Assembly: GCF_005217525.1 (NCBI RefSeq)
Contig: NZ_PNXQ01000011.1
Span: forward strand, 73,841 to 123,136
DNA length: 49,296 bases
Direction: 5' to 3'
Source of the DNA: Paenibacillus terrae
Lineage (GTDB): Bacteria > Bacillota > Bacilli > Paenibacillales > Paenibacillaceae
In this document: positions 7,718-15,522 of the stretch, piece after piece
How positions within the stretch are numbered: position 1 is the stretch's first letter
Layout of the letters: the number at the start of each line of letters is the position of its first letter
The notes under the pieces: generated by a model
What the model saw: only the letters and a program-made list of their open reading frames with translations
Told to the model about the DNA's origin: nothing
Database searches by the model: none
Translations under genes and position numbers: made by a program

Positions 7718-7999
7718 TTAACGATCTCCGCGTTGTAAACGGCGGCGGGGATGTGTAATTTTACCCTTTTTATTCTCGTCATCCTCTTTGGGGACAAGTC
7801 GTTCATCGGTACGTCCGTCATGATGGTTGTCAAAGGCGTATTCGGTCATTTTCCACTCGGAATCACCTAAAACAACATCGGCGGGAAAATGCTGTCCCCG
7901 ATGTAAATGCTGCTCATGTCCGTCCTCATCGACATAAATACCGTCTACTTCTACCTTCTCACCCGTTAGCGGGAGCAAATCCTTTCCTTTGCGTTCCAT
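7718..7999 (-). CDS. Small hydrophilic protein of unknown function
   Basis: 93 aa, highly charged, with a structured first half (LLPLTGEKVEVDGIYVDEDGHEQHLHRGQHFPADVVLGDSEWKMTEYAF) and a basic, probably disordered tail ending HPRRRLQRGDR. GGAGGGGAT lies just before the ATG at 7999. The central GIYVDEDG...L.RGQ.FP pattern recalls YjzC-like small Bacillus proteins, but the match is too weak to name it. It lies between the DnaA-box cluster and the glycosyltransferase gene, 30 bp downstream of the latter on the same strand, so it may be cotranscribed. Confidence 0.7.
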   Translation of the reverse strand: MERKGKDLLPLTGEKVEVDGIYVDEDGHEQHLHRGQHFPADVVLGDSEWKMTEYAFDNHHDGRTDERLVPKEDDENKKGKITHPRRRLQRGDR

Positions 8000-8029
8000 T
8001 GGTATCCCCTCCGTCTGACTTTTTCAATG

Positions 8030-9202
8030 TTAATTTGTCCGTATGGAAGGGGTTTTATCCACAAGCTGGTGCAAAATATCCTCGGCAATCCGGTCTGCAG
8101 GATGAGGTTTGCGCAGCTGCTCAATGGACTGTTTCATTCCTATAGCGAGAGAGGGATTGGAGATCAGGTCGACGCAATGTTGAATCAGCTCTTGCGTATT
8201 ACGGGCAATGCGAGCGGCTCCCTTTTGCTCCAGATACAGGGCGTTATTCAGCTCCTGACCGGGTACAGGCTTGAACACAAGGATGGGCAACTCGGAGGCG
8301 ATGCTTTCCGAGAGAGTGATGCCGCCGGGCTTGGTAATGACCATATCGCTTGCGTGCATAAGTGCGGGTACATAGTCGATGAATCCGAAGATGTGGATAT
8401 CGGGGTGGTCTGCATACAGCCCATCCAACTCGGCTTTTAGCTGCGGATTACGTCCGCAGACGATCAGTAGCCGCAGCTGCGGGAGGCGGCTCAATTGCCG
8501 ACAGATGTCCAATATACCGGACATCACACCATAGGCACCTGCCATAATGAGCAGCGTTGTAGTTCCCGGATCTGGCAGTGGAATTGGATAATCATCAACC
8601 ACATCAGCATCTTCTGGATCAGTATCATCAGCAAGCCTTTTATAAAACGAAGCATGAATGGGGATACCTGTGGCGACAATCCGCTCAAGAGAAATTCCCC
8701 GCTGTGCGGCTTCCTGCTGTATATCCTCGGTTGCCACATAGTAGCGGTCGATATCGGGATGCAGCCAACGTCCGTGCAGGTCAAAATCCGTAACCACGTT
8801 TACAAGGGGCAGCTTCATCCCCAATTTGCGGCGTAACGCCGGGAGAGCGAGCTGCGGGAACGTATGTATGACAAGGTCAGGCTTCTCCTTTTCCAGAGTG
8901 AACGCAAGCTGGCGCATTCCAAAGGAATGCAGCACACTGCCAAAGGCTGATTTTGCCTGCATTTCACGGGTTATGTTATAGACCCAACCGTAAAGCCAGG
9001 GAATGGTCTTGAAGCTTTGCATATAGACAAATTTGGTTAAACCGTTCAACCAGGGGTGGGATTCAGCCATCAGGTCAAGTAACCGAACCTCGCAGCGTCC
9101 GAGCCTCCGCAAGCTGTCCATAATAGCTCGGGCGGCTTGCACATGGCCTTCTCCGTAGCTGGCATACAATATTAAAATTTTTGGTGCTGCGGCTTTCATC
9201 AT
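8030..9202 (-). CDS. MGDG-synthase/MurG-like glycosyltransferase (probable diacylglycerol glucosyltransferase, UgtP-like)
   Basis: 390 aa. Enzymes of this type transfer glucose or galactose from UDP-sugar to diacylglycerol at the inner face of the membrane, making glycolipids and lipoteichoic-acid anchors. The N-terminal domain starts KILILYASYGEGHVQAARAI, with the glycine-rich loop and His of MGDG synthases. The C-terminal family 28 domain carries GFIDYVPALMHASDMVITKPGG and a Glu in TLSESIASELP, matching the UDP-sugar site. GT-B fold expected. ATG 9202 follows AGGGGGC by 6 bp; an upstream ATG (9262) would add 20 unconserved-looking residues. A perfect TTATCCACA lies in its 3' end (8055-8063), close to the DnaA-box cluster. 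Confidence 0.9.
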   Translation of the reverse strand: MMKAAAPKILILYASYGEGHVQAARAIMDSLRRLGRCEVRLLDLMAESHPWLNGLTKFVYMQSFKTIPWLYGWVYNITREMQAKSAFGSVLHSFGMRQLAFTLEKEKPDLVIHTFPQLALPALRRKLGMKLPLVNVVTDFDLHGRWLHPDIDRYYVATEDIQQEAAQRGISLERIVATGIPIHASFYKRLADDTDPEDADVVDDYPIPLPDPGTTTLLIMAGAYGVMSGILDICRQLSRLPQLRLLIVCGRNPQLKAELDGLYADHPDIHIFGFIDYVPALMHASDMVITKPGGITLSESIASELPILVFKPVPGQELNNALYLEQKGAARIARNTQELIQHCVDLISNPSLAIGMKQSIEQLRKPHPADRIAEDILHQLVDKTPSIRTN

Positions 9203-9619
9203 GTCTAGCCCCCTATAATTCAATAAGCACATGTAGCTCACTTCAGGAACGTTCGTTTCCATTCTCCTTGTATGTTTATTTATTTTACCCCAAACACATA
9301 CGCCGCAAAAGCCGATAAATAGGTATACCCTCCTGTAATAGCCAAGATGGCAACTCCAATATGACGTGTAGCGTAAAATTTGGGTAAATTATATGTAAAA
9401 TTTCTGGAAAGCTGAAAGCTGTACTTGAATATGCTATACTAGGGTAGTGATTCAGCCAATAGAAATTCGGTTAATAATAGTGTCAGGTACATGCCTTGCA
9501 TAAGGCGTTCCCGACCTAAGCTGCAATTAGACATACTACTTCACTGCATAAGGACATCAATACTTTTCGGCATTCTCTTCAACGGAGCACTTATTTTCAA
9601 CGTTTTGGGAGGGAGTAAC
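9203..9619. other. Noncoding region between glycosyltransferase gene and small gene
   Basis: 417 bp between divergent genes. It contains the extended -10 promoter at 9432-9440, a small hairpin GCCTT-GCAT-AAGGC (9492-9505) in the downstream leader, and on the minus strand a hydrophobic frame ending at 9280 (AILAITGGYTYLSAFAAYVFG) that lacks any start codon. I see no riboswitch. Confidence 0.5.
9412..9440 (+). promoter_or_regulatory. Extended -10 promoter
   Basis: CTGAAA (9412-9417), 17 bp, TATACT (9435-9440), with TG one base before the -10 (9432-9433). It would drive the 62-aa gene at 9620 with a leader of about 170 nt. Confidence 0.55.
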
Positions 9620-9808
9620 ATGGCAACGAAAGGTCACAATGAAGTTAAGGAAAGTCTGCGGGAAATGACTCGAATTTTCCGGCCTAAGGATCCCAAAAAA
9701 TTTGTAAAGGAATATGTGCGAAAATACCGGATTACAGGAGGGTATGAGGAAGAGTTGACCATGGTGGTGGAAAACGAACTCGGTCGCATAAATTCTTCAG
9801 TATCTTAA
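9620..9808 (+). CDS. Small basic protein of unknown function
   Basis: 62 aa: MATKGHNEVKESLREMTRIF, then a Lys/Arg-rich stretch and ELTMVVENELGR. GGGAGGGAG lies 5-8 bp before the ATG, a promoter lies upstream and a terminator follows, so this is a complete single-gene unit. No membrane segment, Cys pair or known DNA-binding motif is seen. I do not recognise the family. Confidence 0.7.
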   Translation: MATKGHNEVKESLREMTRIFRPKDPKKFVKEYVRKYRITGGYEEELTMVVENELGRINSSVS

Positions 9809-9849
9809 AGGGTTCGATGACCCGCAAAACATAGGATTACGACTTTTAT

Positions 9850-9882
9850 AAACCGTCTATCCACAGAGGAGACGGTTTTTTT
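9850..9882 (+). terminator. Intrinsic terminator
   Basis: AAACCGTCT (9850-9858) pairs with AGACGGTTT (9870-9878) and is followed by a run of seven T (9876-9882). Confidence 0.88.
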
Positions 9883-9946
9883 GTGTCCGCCCTGCATACA
9901 ATGGGATAGGTTTAGTGAAATGTATGCGTAAAGGAGGCGGATTCCA

Positions 9947-10696
9947 ATGGAGATAGCCATACGGACACCGGAGGAAATCGGCTATATGAGGGAGGCCGGA
10001 CGTATTTTGGCAGATTGCCATCGTGCGTTGGAGAGTCGTATCCTTCCGGGAATGACCACGCTGGAAATAGATGCGTGGGTAGAGCAATTTTTGTGCAAGC
10101 GGGGAGCCACGCCTGAGCAAAAAGGCTATAAGGGCTTTCCTTATGCCACCTGCGCTTCGGTCAACGAGGTGGTATGCCACGGCTTTCCCTCGGAGCGGGT
10201 GCTTCATGACGGGGATATTGTGACCATCGACATCGTCGTCAATAAGGATGGCTGGCTGGCCGACCGGGGCTGGACCTATGCAGTAGGTAACGTCAGTCGC
10301 CCGGTAGCGAGGTTGTTACGGCAAACGCATAAGGCACTGGTACGCGGAATCGAGGCAGCCCGTCCGGGCAGGAAGCTGGGTGACATTGGGCACGCAGTGG
10401 AAAAAGCGGCAGGTTGGCGGCGGTACGGCATCGTTAAGCCCTTGATCGGGCACGGTATTGGTCGTGAGATGCACGAGCCGCCGGATGTTTTGCACTATGG
10501 CCGTGCTGGAACGGGGCTGCCGCTGCGCGAAGGGATGGTAATCACCATCGAGCCGGTATTTACCCTCGGAACGGAGGGGGCTGTATTGTGGGGGGATGAT
10601 GGCTGGACCATCACCTCGGCGGACGGCAGTTGGGGCGCACAATATGAGCACACGATTGCGATCACGAAGAACGGCCCGTACATTTTGACCGCATAA
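9947..10696 (+). CDS. map: Type I methionine aminopeptidase (stand-alone paralogue)
   Basis: 249 aa. The enzyme removes the initiator methionine from new proteins using two divalent metal ions. The five metal ligands can be placed: Asp in IVTIDIV, Asp in GWLADRGWT, His in GHGIGREMHE, Glu in ITIEPVF and Glu in QYEHTIA. The substrate-site His is in VCHGFP. There is no N-terminal SH3-like zinc extension, so it is subtype Ia. The start is clear (AAAGGAGG 9 bp before ATG 9947). The usual secY-adk-map-infA context is absent, which suggests a second copy like those known in Bacillus. Confidence 0.95.
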   Translation: MEIAIRTPEEIGYMREAGRILADCHRALESRILPGMTTLEIDAWVEQFLCKRGATPEQKGYKGFPYATCASVNEVVCHGFPSERVLHDGDIVTIDIVVNKDGWLADRGWTYAVGNVSRPVARLLRQTHKALVRGIEAARPGRKLGDIGHAVEKAAGWRRYGIVKPLIGHGIGREMHEPPDVLHYGRAGTGLPLREGMVITIEPVFTLGTEGAVLWGDDGWTITSADGSWGAQYEHTIAITKNGPYILTA

Positions 10697-10768
10697 GGAT
10701 CGGTACAGCCATAGGGAGTCCCATTTCACCTGGCATGTGCAAGGGGCTCTCTTGGCAGGCTTTTTTAT

Positions 10769-12055
10769 TCAGGAGGACACGCTCATCGTGTTCAGAGAAA
10801 TTTTTCGGTAAAGCCACAAATAGATACCTAACTCGACGGGTGAGGAAACGGCCATAACGATTCCTGCCACCTGTCCGTCCAGCCCCGGGAAAAAGGAGAT
10901 GCATAGAATGAGCGCGAGAATCGCAAAGGAAACGGAGAACAATCTGCCGATGAAAACAGGTTTGGTATTGCCGATCAATATCGACCGTCCAATGAAATAT
11001 TCTACCCATGGATAAAATGCAACATAGATTGAAAGTATGCGAAGCAAGCCTCTCGTTTCTACCAGCAGTTCCCCTTCCAGTCCCAACACATTCCGCAAAA
11101 TAGGGTCACCTGCAAATTCAAAGGACAACAGCAGCAATAATAATGGCGACAGGGCGGACAGAACGCTCAAAAATATCAGAACCTCCCGACGCTTGCTCGT
11201 GTAGAATTGAATGACAATCTGATGCAGGGAGCTACAAAACCAGACGAACAGATTCAGGATTTGCAAAGCGACGGAGAAGGACGCTACGGCCAATAATGGA
11301 TCGGTTGTATTGTTCAGCGCAGCCTGTATGGACGGATTCAGAACAACCAGCACCAGCGCCGAATACAGCAAGGGAAGATAAAATGGAAGCAGATGCCTTG
11401 CATGGTGAATGGTTTGCTGGCCGTTGTCAGGTGGGAGCTTTCTTTTCAAAACGCGGCCTTCCAAAAAGGTAACGACCAGTTCAATGAAGATACCTGCAAT
11501 AAAGATGGCAGCACCAATCCGCCCGTCATTTGTCCAGCCGGCCTGAATTAGAAACCAGGATGCGATTAGCATCGTGACAATACGGATAGATGAGCTGAAC
11601 GTCATCCAGGCCGTCCGGTGCTTGTTAATGATAAGCCCCTGATAGATGTTGCGGACGGCTACTAGTATGTATAGCAGAGTAAGCACCTGAAACACACTTT
11701 TGGTGGGTTCGATCAAGGCTGGAGATACGCCAAATACATAGTGAAAGACCAGATTACCAGCAGGTGAAAGACCAATACTCCAGCCGATAACCAGTACAGC
11801 CGCCGCTACACACGCACATAAAATACCGATGGAACGAACGGATTGACGGTCATATCCGAATTTCGTGGTCATCTGTCGTACTGCGGTTAACGGGGTTTCC
11901 AGCAGCAGGCACAGGCTGACTGCCACCGCATAGCTGCTCAATGTGAACGAGGGATGCTCCGAGCGTGCGAGCACGGCATTGACGATGACATGGGTCAGCG
12001 CGGCAATCAATGATGAGATGCCAAGCGGAACGTAGAATGAAATGATTTTATTCAA
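10769..12055 (-). CDS. Multipass membrane protein of the MATE/polysaccharide-flippase type
   Basis: 428 aa with about 12 hydrophobic helices and no cytoplasmic domain. The N-terminus (NKIISFYVPLGISSLIAALTHVIVNAVLARSE) and the central ...VRNIYQGLIINKHRTAWMTFSSSIRI... resemble MOP-superfamily exporters, which move drugs or lipid-linked sugars across the membrane. The substrate is unknown. The start is TTG 12055, since GGAGG lies 7 bp before it; an ATG at 12103 without a good ribosome site would add 16 residues. It stands alone between map and a divergent acetyltransferase gene. Confidence 0.82.
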   Translation of the reverse strand: MNKIISFYVPLGISSLIAALTHVIVNAVLARSEHPSFTLSSYAVAVSLCLLLETPLTAVRQMTTKFGYDRQSVRSIGILCACVAAAVLVIGWSIGLSPAGNLVFHYVFGVSPALIEPTKSVFQVLTLLYILVAVRNIYQGLIINKHRTAWMTFSSSIRIVTMLIASWFLIQAGWTNDGRIGAAIFIAGIFIELVVTFLEGRVLKRKLPPDNGQQTIHHARHLLPFYLPLLYSALVLVVLNPSIQAALNNTTDPLLAVASFSVALQILNLFVWFCSSLHQIVIQFYTSKRREVLIFLSVLSALSPLLLLLLSFEFAGDPILRNVLGLEGELLVETRGLLRILSIYVAFYPWVEYFIGRSILIGNTKPVFIGRLFSVSFAILALILCISFFPGLDGQVAGIVMAVSSPVELGIYLWLYRKISLNTMSVSS

Positions 12056-12200
12056 GTCCAATCCTCCAGTAATGAATGATGAGTAAAGGGATTGCCGTTG
12101 CATCGAACTTCCGTAAACAATGGTAATTCTTATTATAGATCAAGAATGGGCTCGTCGGTATAATAGAGAGCATAATATTGGAAATGGAAGTGGGGCCAAC

Positions 12201-12710
12201 ATGAAGATCAGAGAAGCGACAATATCAGATGCGGAAGGGATCGCCAAGGTACATGTGGATTGCTGGAGAACCACCTACAAAAATATCATACCCGCTGAGG
12301 TTCTAGAACGGCTTTCCTACGAGCAAAGAACAGAGCTGTGGAAATCAAATATATCCAGTGAAGACGACCATCAGGTATATGTGCTTGAACATGAGAAGGG
12401 GGAAATCATCGGATTTGTGAGTGGAGGACCGGAAAAGTCAGGTGAATATCCCCCATATGAGGGAGAGATAACGGCTATTTATGTGTTAAAAGAATACCAT
12501 AGTCTAGGAATGGGGAAGCAATTATTCATGCGCCTTATTCAACATTTAAGCAGTATGAACATTCACTCTGCCATCGTGTGGGTGTTAGCAGATAATCCGG
12601 CTCGCTATTTTTATGAGCAACTGGGGGCCAAGCTTATAGTTGAGCAGCACCTTATAAAAATGGGTGACAAAAACCTGAACATGGTGGCTTACGGGTGGGA
12701 AAATAAATAG
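12201..12710 (+). CDS. GNAT-family N-acetyltransferase
   Basis: 169 aa. GNAT enzymes move an acetyl group from acetyl-CoA to an amine. The fold signatures are present: IREATISDAEGIAKVHVDCWRTTY at the N-terminus, GFVSGG in strand 4, the acetyl-CoA loop motif YHSLGMGKQLF (Q/RxxGxG/A, about 102-112), and NPARYFYEQLGA near the end. The substrate is unknown. ATG 12201 is chosen; a TATAAT (12159-12164) lies inside the longer in-frame region beginning at 12120, which argues against the longer form. An inverted repeat follows the stop codon. Confidence 0.9.
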   Translation: MKIREATISDAEGIAKVHVDCWRTTYKNIIPAEVLERLSYEQRTELWKSNISSEDDHQVYVLEHEKGEIIGFVSGGPEKSGEYPPYEGEITAIYVLKEYHSLGMGKQLFMRLIQHLSSMNIHSAIVWVLADNPARYFYEQLGAKLIVEQHLIKMGDKNLNMVAYGWENK

Positions 12711-12726
12711 CGGACTGTACAAATGT

Positions 12727-12769
12727 AAAGGAGTCTTTCTCTACATGTAATGTGGAGGAAGACTCCTTT
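12727..12769. terminator. Long inverted repeat between convergent genes, probable terminator
   Basis: AAAGGAGTCTT...CTCTACAT (12727-12746) pairs with ATGTGGAG...AAGACTCCTTT (12750-12769), a nearly 20-bp stem with a 3-nt loop. The T-tracts are only three long on each strand, so termination strength is uncertain. Confidence 0.6.
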
Positions 12770-12826
12770 GATGTTAGCTGGAGGCGACAGGAGTACGGCG
12801 AGCAATCTTTTTGTAGCAGATGATGA

Positions 12827-14086
12827 TTACTCGGATAAAATCCGTTTCTGTCCTTCCAGAGCGCGAATAGGCGCGATATTTTGTGTGAATTCCAGCGTTC
12901 CCAGATAGCGGCCCTCTGCATCACGGATTGCGAAGTACCGAATGTAGACGAATTTATCTTTAATCGGTATCCAAAAATCCTCAGCATCCTTGCGTCCGGC
13001 TTTAAAATCCTCCAGCAGCTTCTCTACGACATGCACGCTTTGCGGCGGGTGGCAATTCTGCACGGTACGTCCAATGACGGCCTTCGTACGGGCGAATATT
13101 CGCTCTTTGCCATGGGAGAAGTAACGAACGACATCATTTTCATCTATAAAGGTCAGATCGACGGGTAGATGATTCAACAGCAGCTCCAATTGTTGCACAG
13201 ACACAATCCCCGTCTCGAATCGCACAAAGCCTTGGGGAGTTCCTGATGTTCCTTCCTTTTGCTCATCCATTTCGACAGGCTCCTCTGCTCGCTCAGGTAT
13301 CCATTCCCGCTCAGGAGCGGTCAGGCAGAACCCGATTTCTGCACTTTCACGAGCTATTTTCAGCCACTCATCCTCTGTTAGCTTACCCAGCGCCATCGGA
13401 AGCAGAATATTCTCTTCCTTGAATATCATTTCGTTCACTTCGGTCATGATATGGGTGAGCGTCTGCCCAATGAGTTCTTGGTTCCCATTATATTGGGTGA
13501 GCAGTTTCTTGGCTTCCTTGATGGCGTTACGAATACTATCGTCTACACCCCACATTACCTTGGTTGGGCCGAAAATTCCATAGCGCTCTAAATAAGGAAA
13601 GACCAAATTTTCTTTACGGCTATAGTGCTTATCCAGATCCAGCAGCAGACTTAAATCCTCCAGCAGCTTGTAAATGATTTTGGGGCTATCATCCTTTTGG
13701 AATTGATCTGCGTGCAGTGCGAGCTGGAAGTTGACCAGCCGTTCAATCTCCCGATTTTCCAGCTTGAAGGTATGAACGGGATGTCCCGGCTGTTCCTCCG
13801 GTCCGGAAGGACGGTGAATATCCTCAATCGAGCCCTTGAATATCGACGTGTGGACGGAACAGAGACGCTGCACCTCCGACACGGGGATTCCTTCCTCGGT
13901 CATCAGGGCGTGCTCCATGGCCGAAATTTCTGCCACACTTACCCCGCCAACTGCCACTGCGAAGCGCGCTTTGACTTCATCCACGCTTTTCCCGTCATGT
14001 AGTTCCTTCATAATTTCCTTTAATATTTGCTGGCGTTCTGTGAGTTCCTTTGCTGTGTGTTCGCGGTTATTGATCAGCTCGCTCAT
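12827..14086 (-). CDS. DUF438 - hemerythrin - PAS domain protein
   Basis: 419 aa. Residues about 15-85 are the DUF438 domain (ILKEIMKELHDGKSVDEVKARF), about 100-240 a hemerythrin/HHE helical bundle with candidate iron ligands (LALHADQF, KHYSRKENLVFPYLE, THIMTEVNEMIFKEENILLP), and about 295-415 a PAS domain (FIDENDVVRYFSHGKERIFAR ... GRTVQNCHPP ... GTLEFTQNI). Such proteins are found in facultative or anaerobic Firmicutes and are thought to sense O2, NO or redox state; no output domain is present. The ATG at 14086 follows AAAGGAGCG. The FNR-like site 91 bp upstream fits expression under low oxygen. Confidence 0.93.
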   Translation of the reverse strand: MSELINNREHTAKELTERQQILKEIMKELHDGKSVDEVKARFAVAVGGVSVAEISAMEHALMTEEGIPVSEVQRLCSVHTSIFKGSIEDIHRPSGPEEQPGHPVHTFKLENREIERLVNFQLALHADQFQKDDSPKIIYKLLEDLSLLLDLDKHYSRKENLVFPYLERYGIFGPTKVMWGVDDSIRNAIKEAKKLLTQYNGNQELIGQTLTHIMTEVNEMIFKEENILLPMALGKLTEDEWLKIARESAEIGFCLTAPEREWIPERAEEPVEMDEQKEGTSGTPQGFVRFETGIVSVQQLELLLNHLPVDLTFIDENDVVRYFSHGKERIFARTKAVIGRTVQNCHPPQSVHVVEKLLEDFKAGRKDAEDFWIPIKDKFVYIRYFAIRDAEGRYLGTLEFTQNIAPIRALEGQKRILSE

Positions 14087-14176
14087 GATGGTTCGCTCCT
14101 TTATGTTTGAATGCGTTTATCGCTTTGAATGAGAATGTTTATCAGTTACAGGGTAGCATAGGTATTCGCGGGATTT

Positions 14177-14192
14177 TGTGATTGTACGCACA
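14177..14192. promoter_or_regulatory. FNR-like binding site upstream of the DUF438 gene
   Basis: TGTGATTGTACGCACA fits TGTGA-N6-TCACA with one mismatch. It shares its first ten bases with the perfect site before the nitrite reductase operon (45881-45896). Confidence 0.65.
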
Positions 14193-14217
14193 ATTTGGCA
14201 GAGTGGACGGATAGGGA

Positions 14218-14247
14218 TTGACAGGTGGGAGTCTTAGTTTATATACT
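14218..14247 (+). promoter_or_regulatory. Strong sigma-A promoter of the ABC/GntR operon
   Basis: TTGACA (14218-14223), 18 bp, TATACT (14242-14247). Confidence 0.75.
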
Positions 14248-14262
14248 GTGCATAAAGATATA

Positions 14263-14280
14263 TACAGTAATAACACTGTA
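14263..14280. promoter_or_regulatory. Candidate operator for the YtrA-type repressor
   Basis: TACAGT-N6-ACTGTA inverted repeat (14263-14280) starting about 10 bp after the expected transcription start; a further TACTGT half lies at 14244-14249 over the -10 box. YtrA-subfamily GntR proteins usually repress their own operon from such a position. Confidence 0.5.
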
Positions 14281-14357
14281 TGCTGTGACGGCACCTCAGA
14301 AATCATGTGAGGCTGAGACGTCGTTACGGACAGTGCAGAAGGGACCTGGATAAGAAT

Positions 14358-15077
14358 ATGACAATCATGAAGCAGGCATGGATGATCACCCGTCAGGATT
14401 TTCGCAATAATCCTTATGTAATGCTGTGGACGTTACTGTTTATTATGTACCTGGGTGTTACCATGAGCTTTGTTGTAAGTATGCAGTTGGGTGATAGTGC
14501 AGCCTTGAATCCGGCAGCCGATTTTGTCATGCTGGTGCTGATTCCGTTTCTCGGATTCATTTATAACCGTCGTGCCTTCAAATATTTGCAGGAGGATTCT
14601 TATACGCACATGCTGGCTTTTCTCCGCATATTGCCCATACCGGTGAGTGCGGTGATTATAAGTCGAATTCAACAGGCGGTTTTGGCGTTTATCGTGAATA
14701 GCGTGTTATTTTTTATCCTTTTGTTTACGTTATCAGGTACGCTTCGGGTATATGCTGGCACAGGCTTTTTTGTATCGTTTGCGCTCACCTGGGTCGGTTA
14801 TGGGATGCTGATTCAGGCCATTTATATTCATTTGGAGTTTCTTAAAAAAGGGAAAGCCTATTTCTGGCTATCGCTTGTGATCATGCTGGTTTGCGGAATC
14901 ATTGCGATGGCAGTTCGAATATACGGGGTGAATCTGGTATCGACGACGGCATATTTCAGCAAGGAGTGGCAGCTATTATCTCCGGTGATGTGGGGAGCGC
15001 TGGCGGCAGGGGCTATCGGGATGTTCGTGTCCTACCGGATGACATTGCGCAGGCTCATGAAGCGGGATCTGGCTTAG
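14358..15077 (+). CDS. Membrane permease subunit, first gene of the YtrA/ABC operon
   Basis: 239 aa with six hydrophobic segments (for example MLWTLLFIMYLGVTMSFVV, FVMLVLIPFLGFIY, AVLAFIVNSVLFFILLFTL, AMLIQAIYI-like, LVIMLVCGIIAMAV and MWGALAAGAIGMFVSY). The N-terminus MKQAWMITRQDFRNNPYVMLW is typical of ABC-2-like permeases encoded with YtrA regulators. It has no ATPase motif. It probably forms a transporter with one of the two ATPases downstream. ATG 14358 is preferred, with ATG 14367 as an alternative; the ribosome site is weak (GGATAAG). Confidence 0.78.
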   Translation: MTIMKQAWMITRQDFRNNPYVMLWTLLFIMYLGVTMSFVVSMQLGDSAALNPAADFVMLVLIPFLGFIYNRRAFKYLQEDSYTHMLAFLRILPIPVSAVIISRIQQAVLAFIVNSVLFFILLFTLSGTLRVYAGTGFFVSFALTWVGYGMLIQAIYIHLEFLKKGKAYFWLSLVIMLVCGIIAMAVRIYGVNLVSTTAYFSKEWQLLSPVMWGALAAGAIGMFVSYRMTLRRLMKRDLA

Positions 15078-15115
15078 GGGCGTGTATACAAAGATAAATA
15101 AGGGGGGAGAAGCAG

Positions 15116-15517
15116 GTGAACATACCGGTGCAAATTGATGAGAATAGCGCGGAACCGCTATATGCACAGATTGAAAAGCAGCTTCGTTCACTCATCGTGA
15201 CCGGGCAGATTGCAGCGGGAACGCTGCTTCCCTCCATACGGGAGTTTGCGGGGACACTCCGTTGCAGCGTGATTACCGTCCGGCGGGTCTATCAGGATTT
15301 GGAAAACGAAGGCTTGCTTCGTACCCGGCAGGGAACGGGAACCTTCGTAGCTCTGGTCGAGGAAGATCTACGCTCAGGCTACCGCCTTAAGGCGGTGACC
15401 GAGGCATTGGAGGCAGCGATTGCTACAGGTATGGCGGTACAGATGACAGAACAGGAATTGTTGCAACTTTTCGCAGACATGGTGAAGAGAAAGTATAAAG
15501 TCCAAGCGAAGGAGTGA
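15116..15517 (+). CDS. GntR-family transcriptional regulator, YtrA subfamily
   Basis: 133 aa. The N-terminal winged helix (about 12-75) shows PLYAQIEKQLRSLIVTGQIAAGTLLPSIREFA and TVRRVYQDLENEGLLRTRQGTGTFV, the GntR signature. The C-terminal part is only about 50 residues of helix, which marks the YtrA subfamily. These regulators sit in operons with ABC transporters and respond to cell-wall antibiotics or related stress. GTG 15116 follows GGGGGGAGA. It overlaps the next gene region closely, in agreement with translational coupling. Confidence 0.92.
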   Translation: MNIPVQIDENSAEPLYAQIEKQLRSLIVTGQIAAGTLLPSIREFAGTLRCSVITVRRVYQDLENEGLLRTRQGTGTFVALVEEDLRSGYRLKAVTEALEAAIATGMAVQMTEQELLQLFADMVKRKYKVQAKE

Positions 15518-15522
15518 TGCCC

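Noticed and set aside
7525..7758. 77-codon plus-strand frame across the DnaA-box array
   Set aside because: Composition is dictated by the repeated boxes (Cys/Ile/Tyr-rich) and there is no ribosome site.
8055..8063. Another DnaA box in the glycosyltransferase gene
   Set aside because: A single nonamer in coding sequence is expected by chance and it is 360 bp from the array.
9280..9357. Minus-strand hydrophobic frame AILAITGGYTYLSAFAAYVFG upstream of the glycosyltransferase gene
   Set aside because: No ATG, GTG or TTG start in frame before the hydrophobic part and it overlaps the leader; may be a chance frame or relic.
10697..10768. Terminator between map and the membrane protein gene
   Set aside because: Only weak pairing (GAGTCCC/GGGGCTC) far from the T-run; not convincing.
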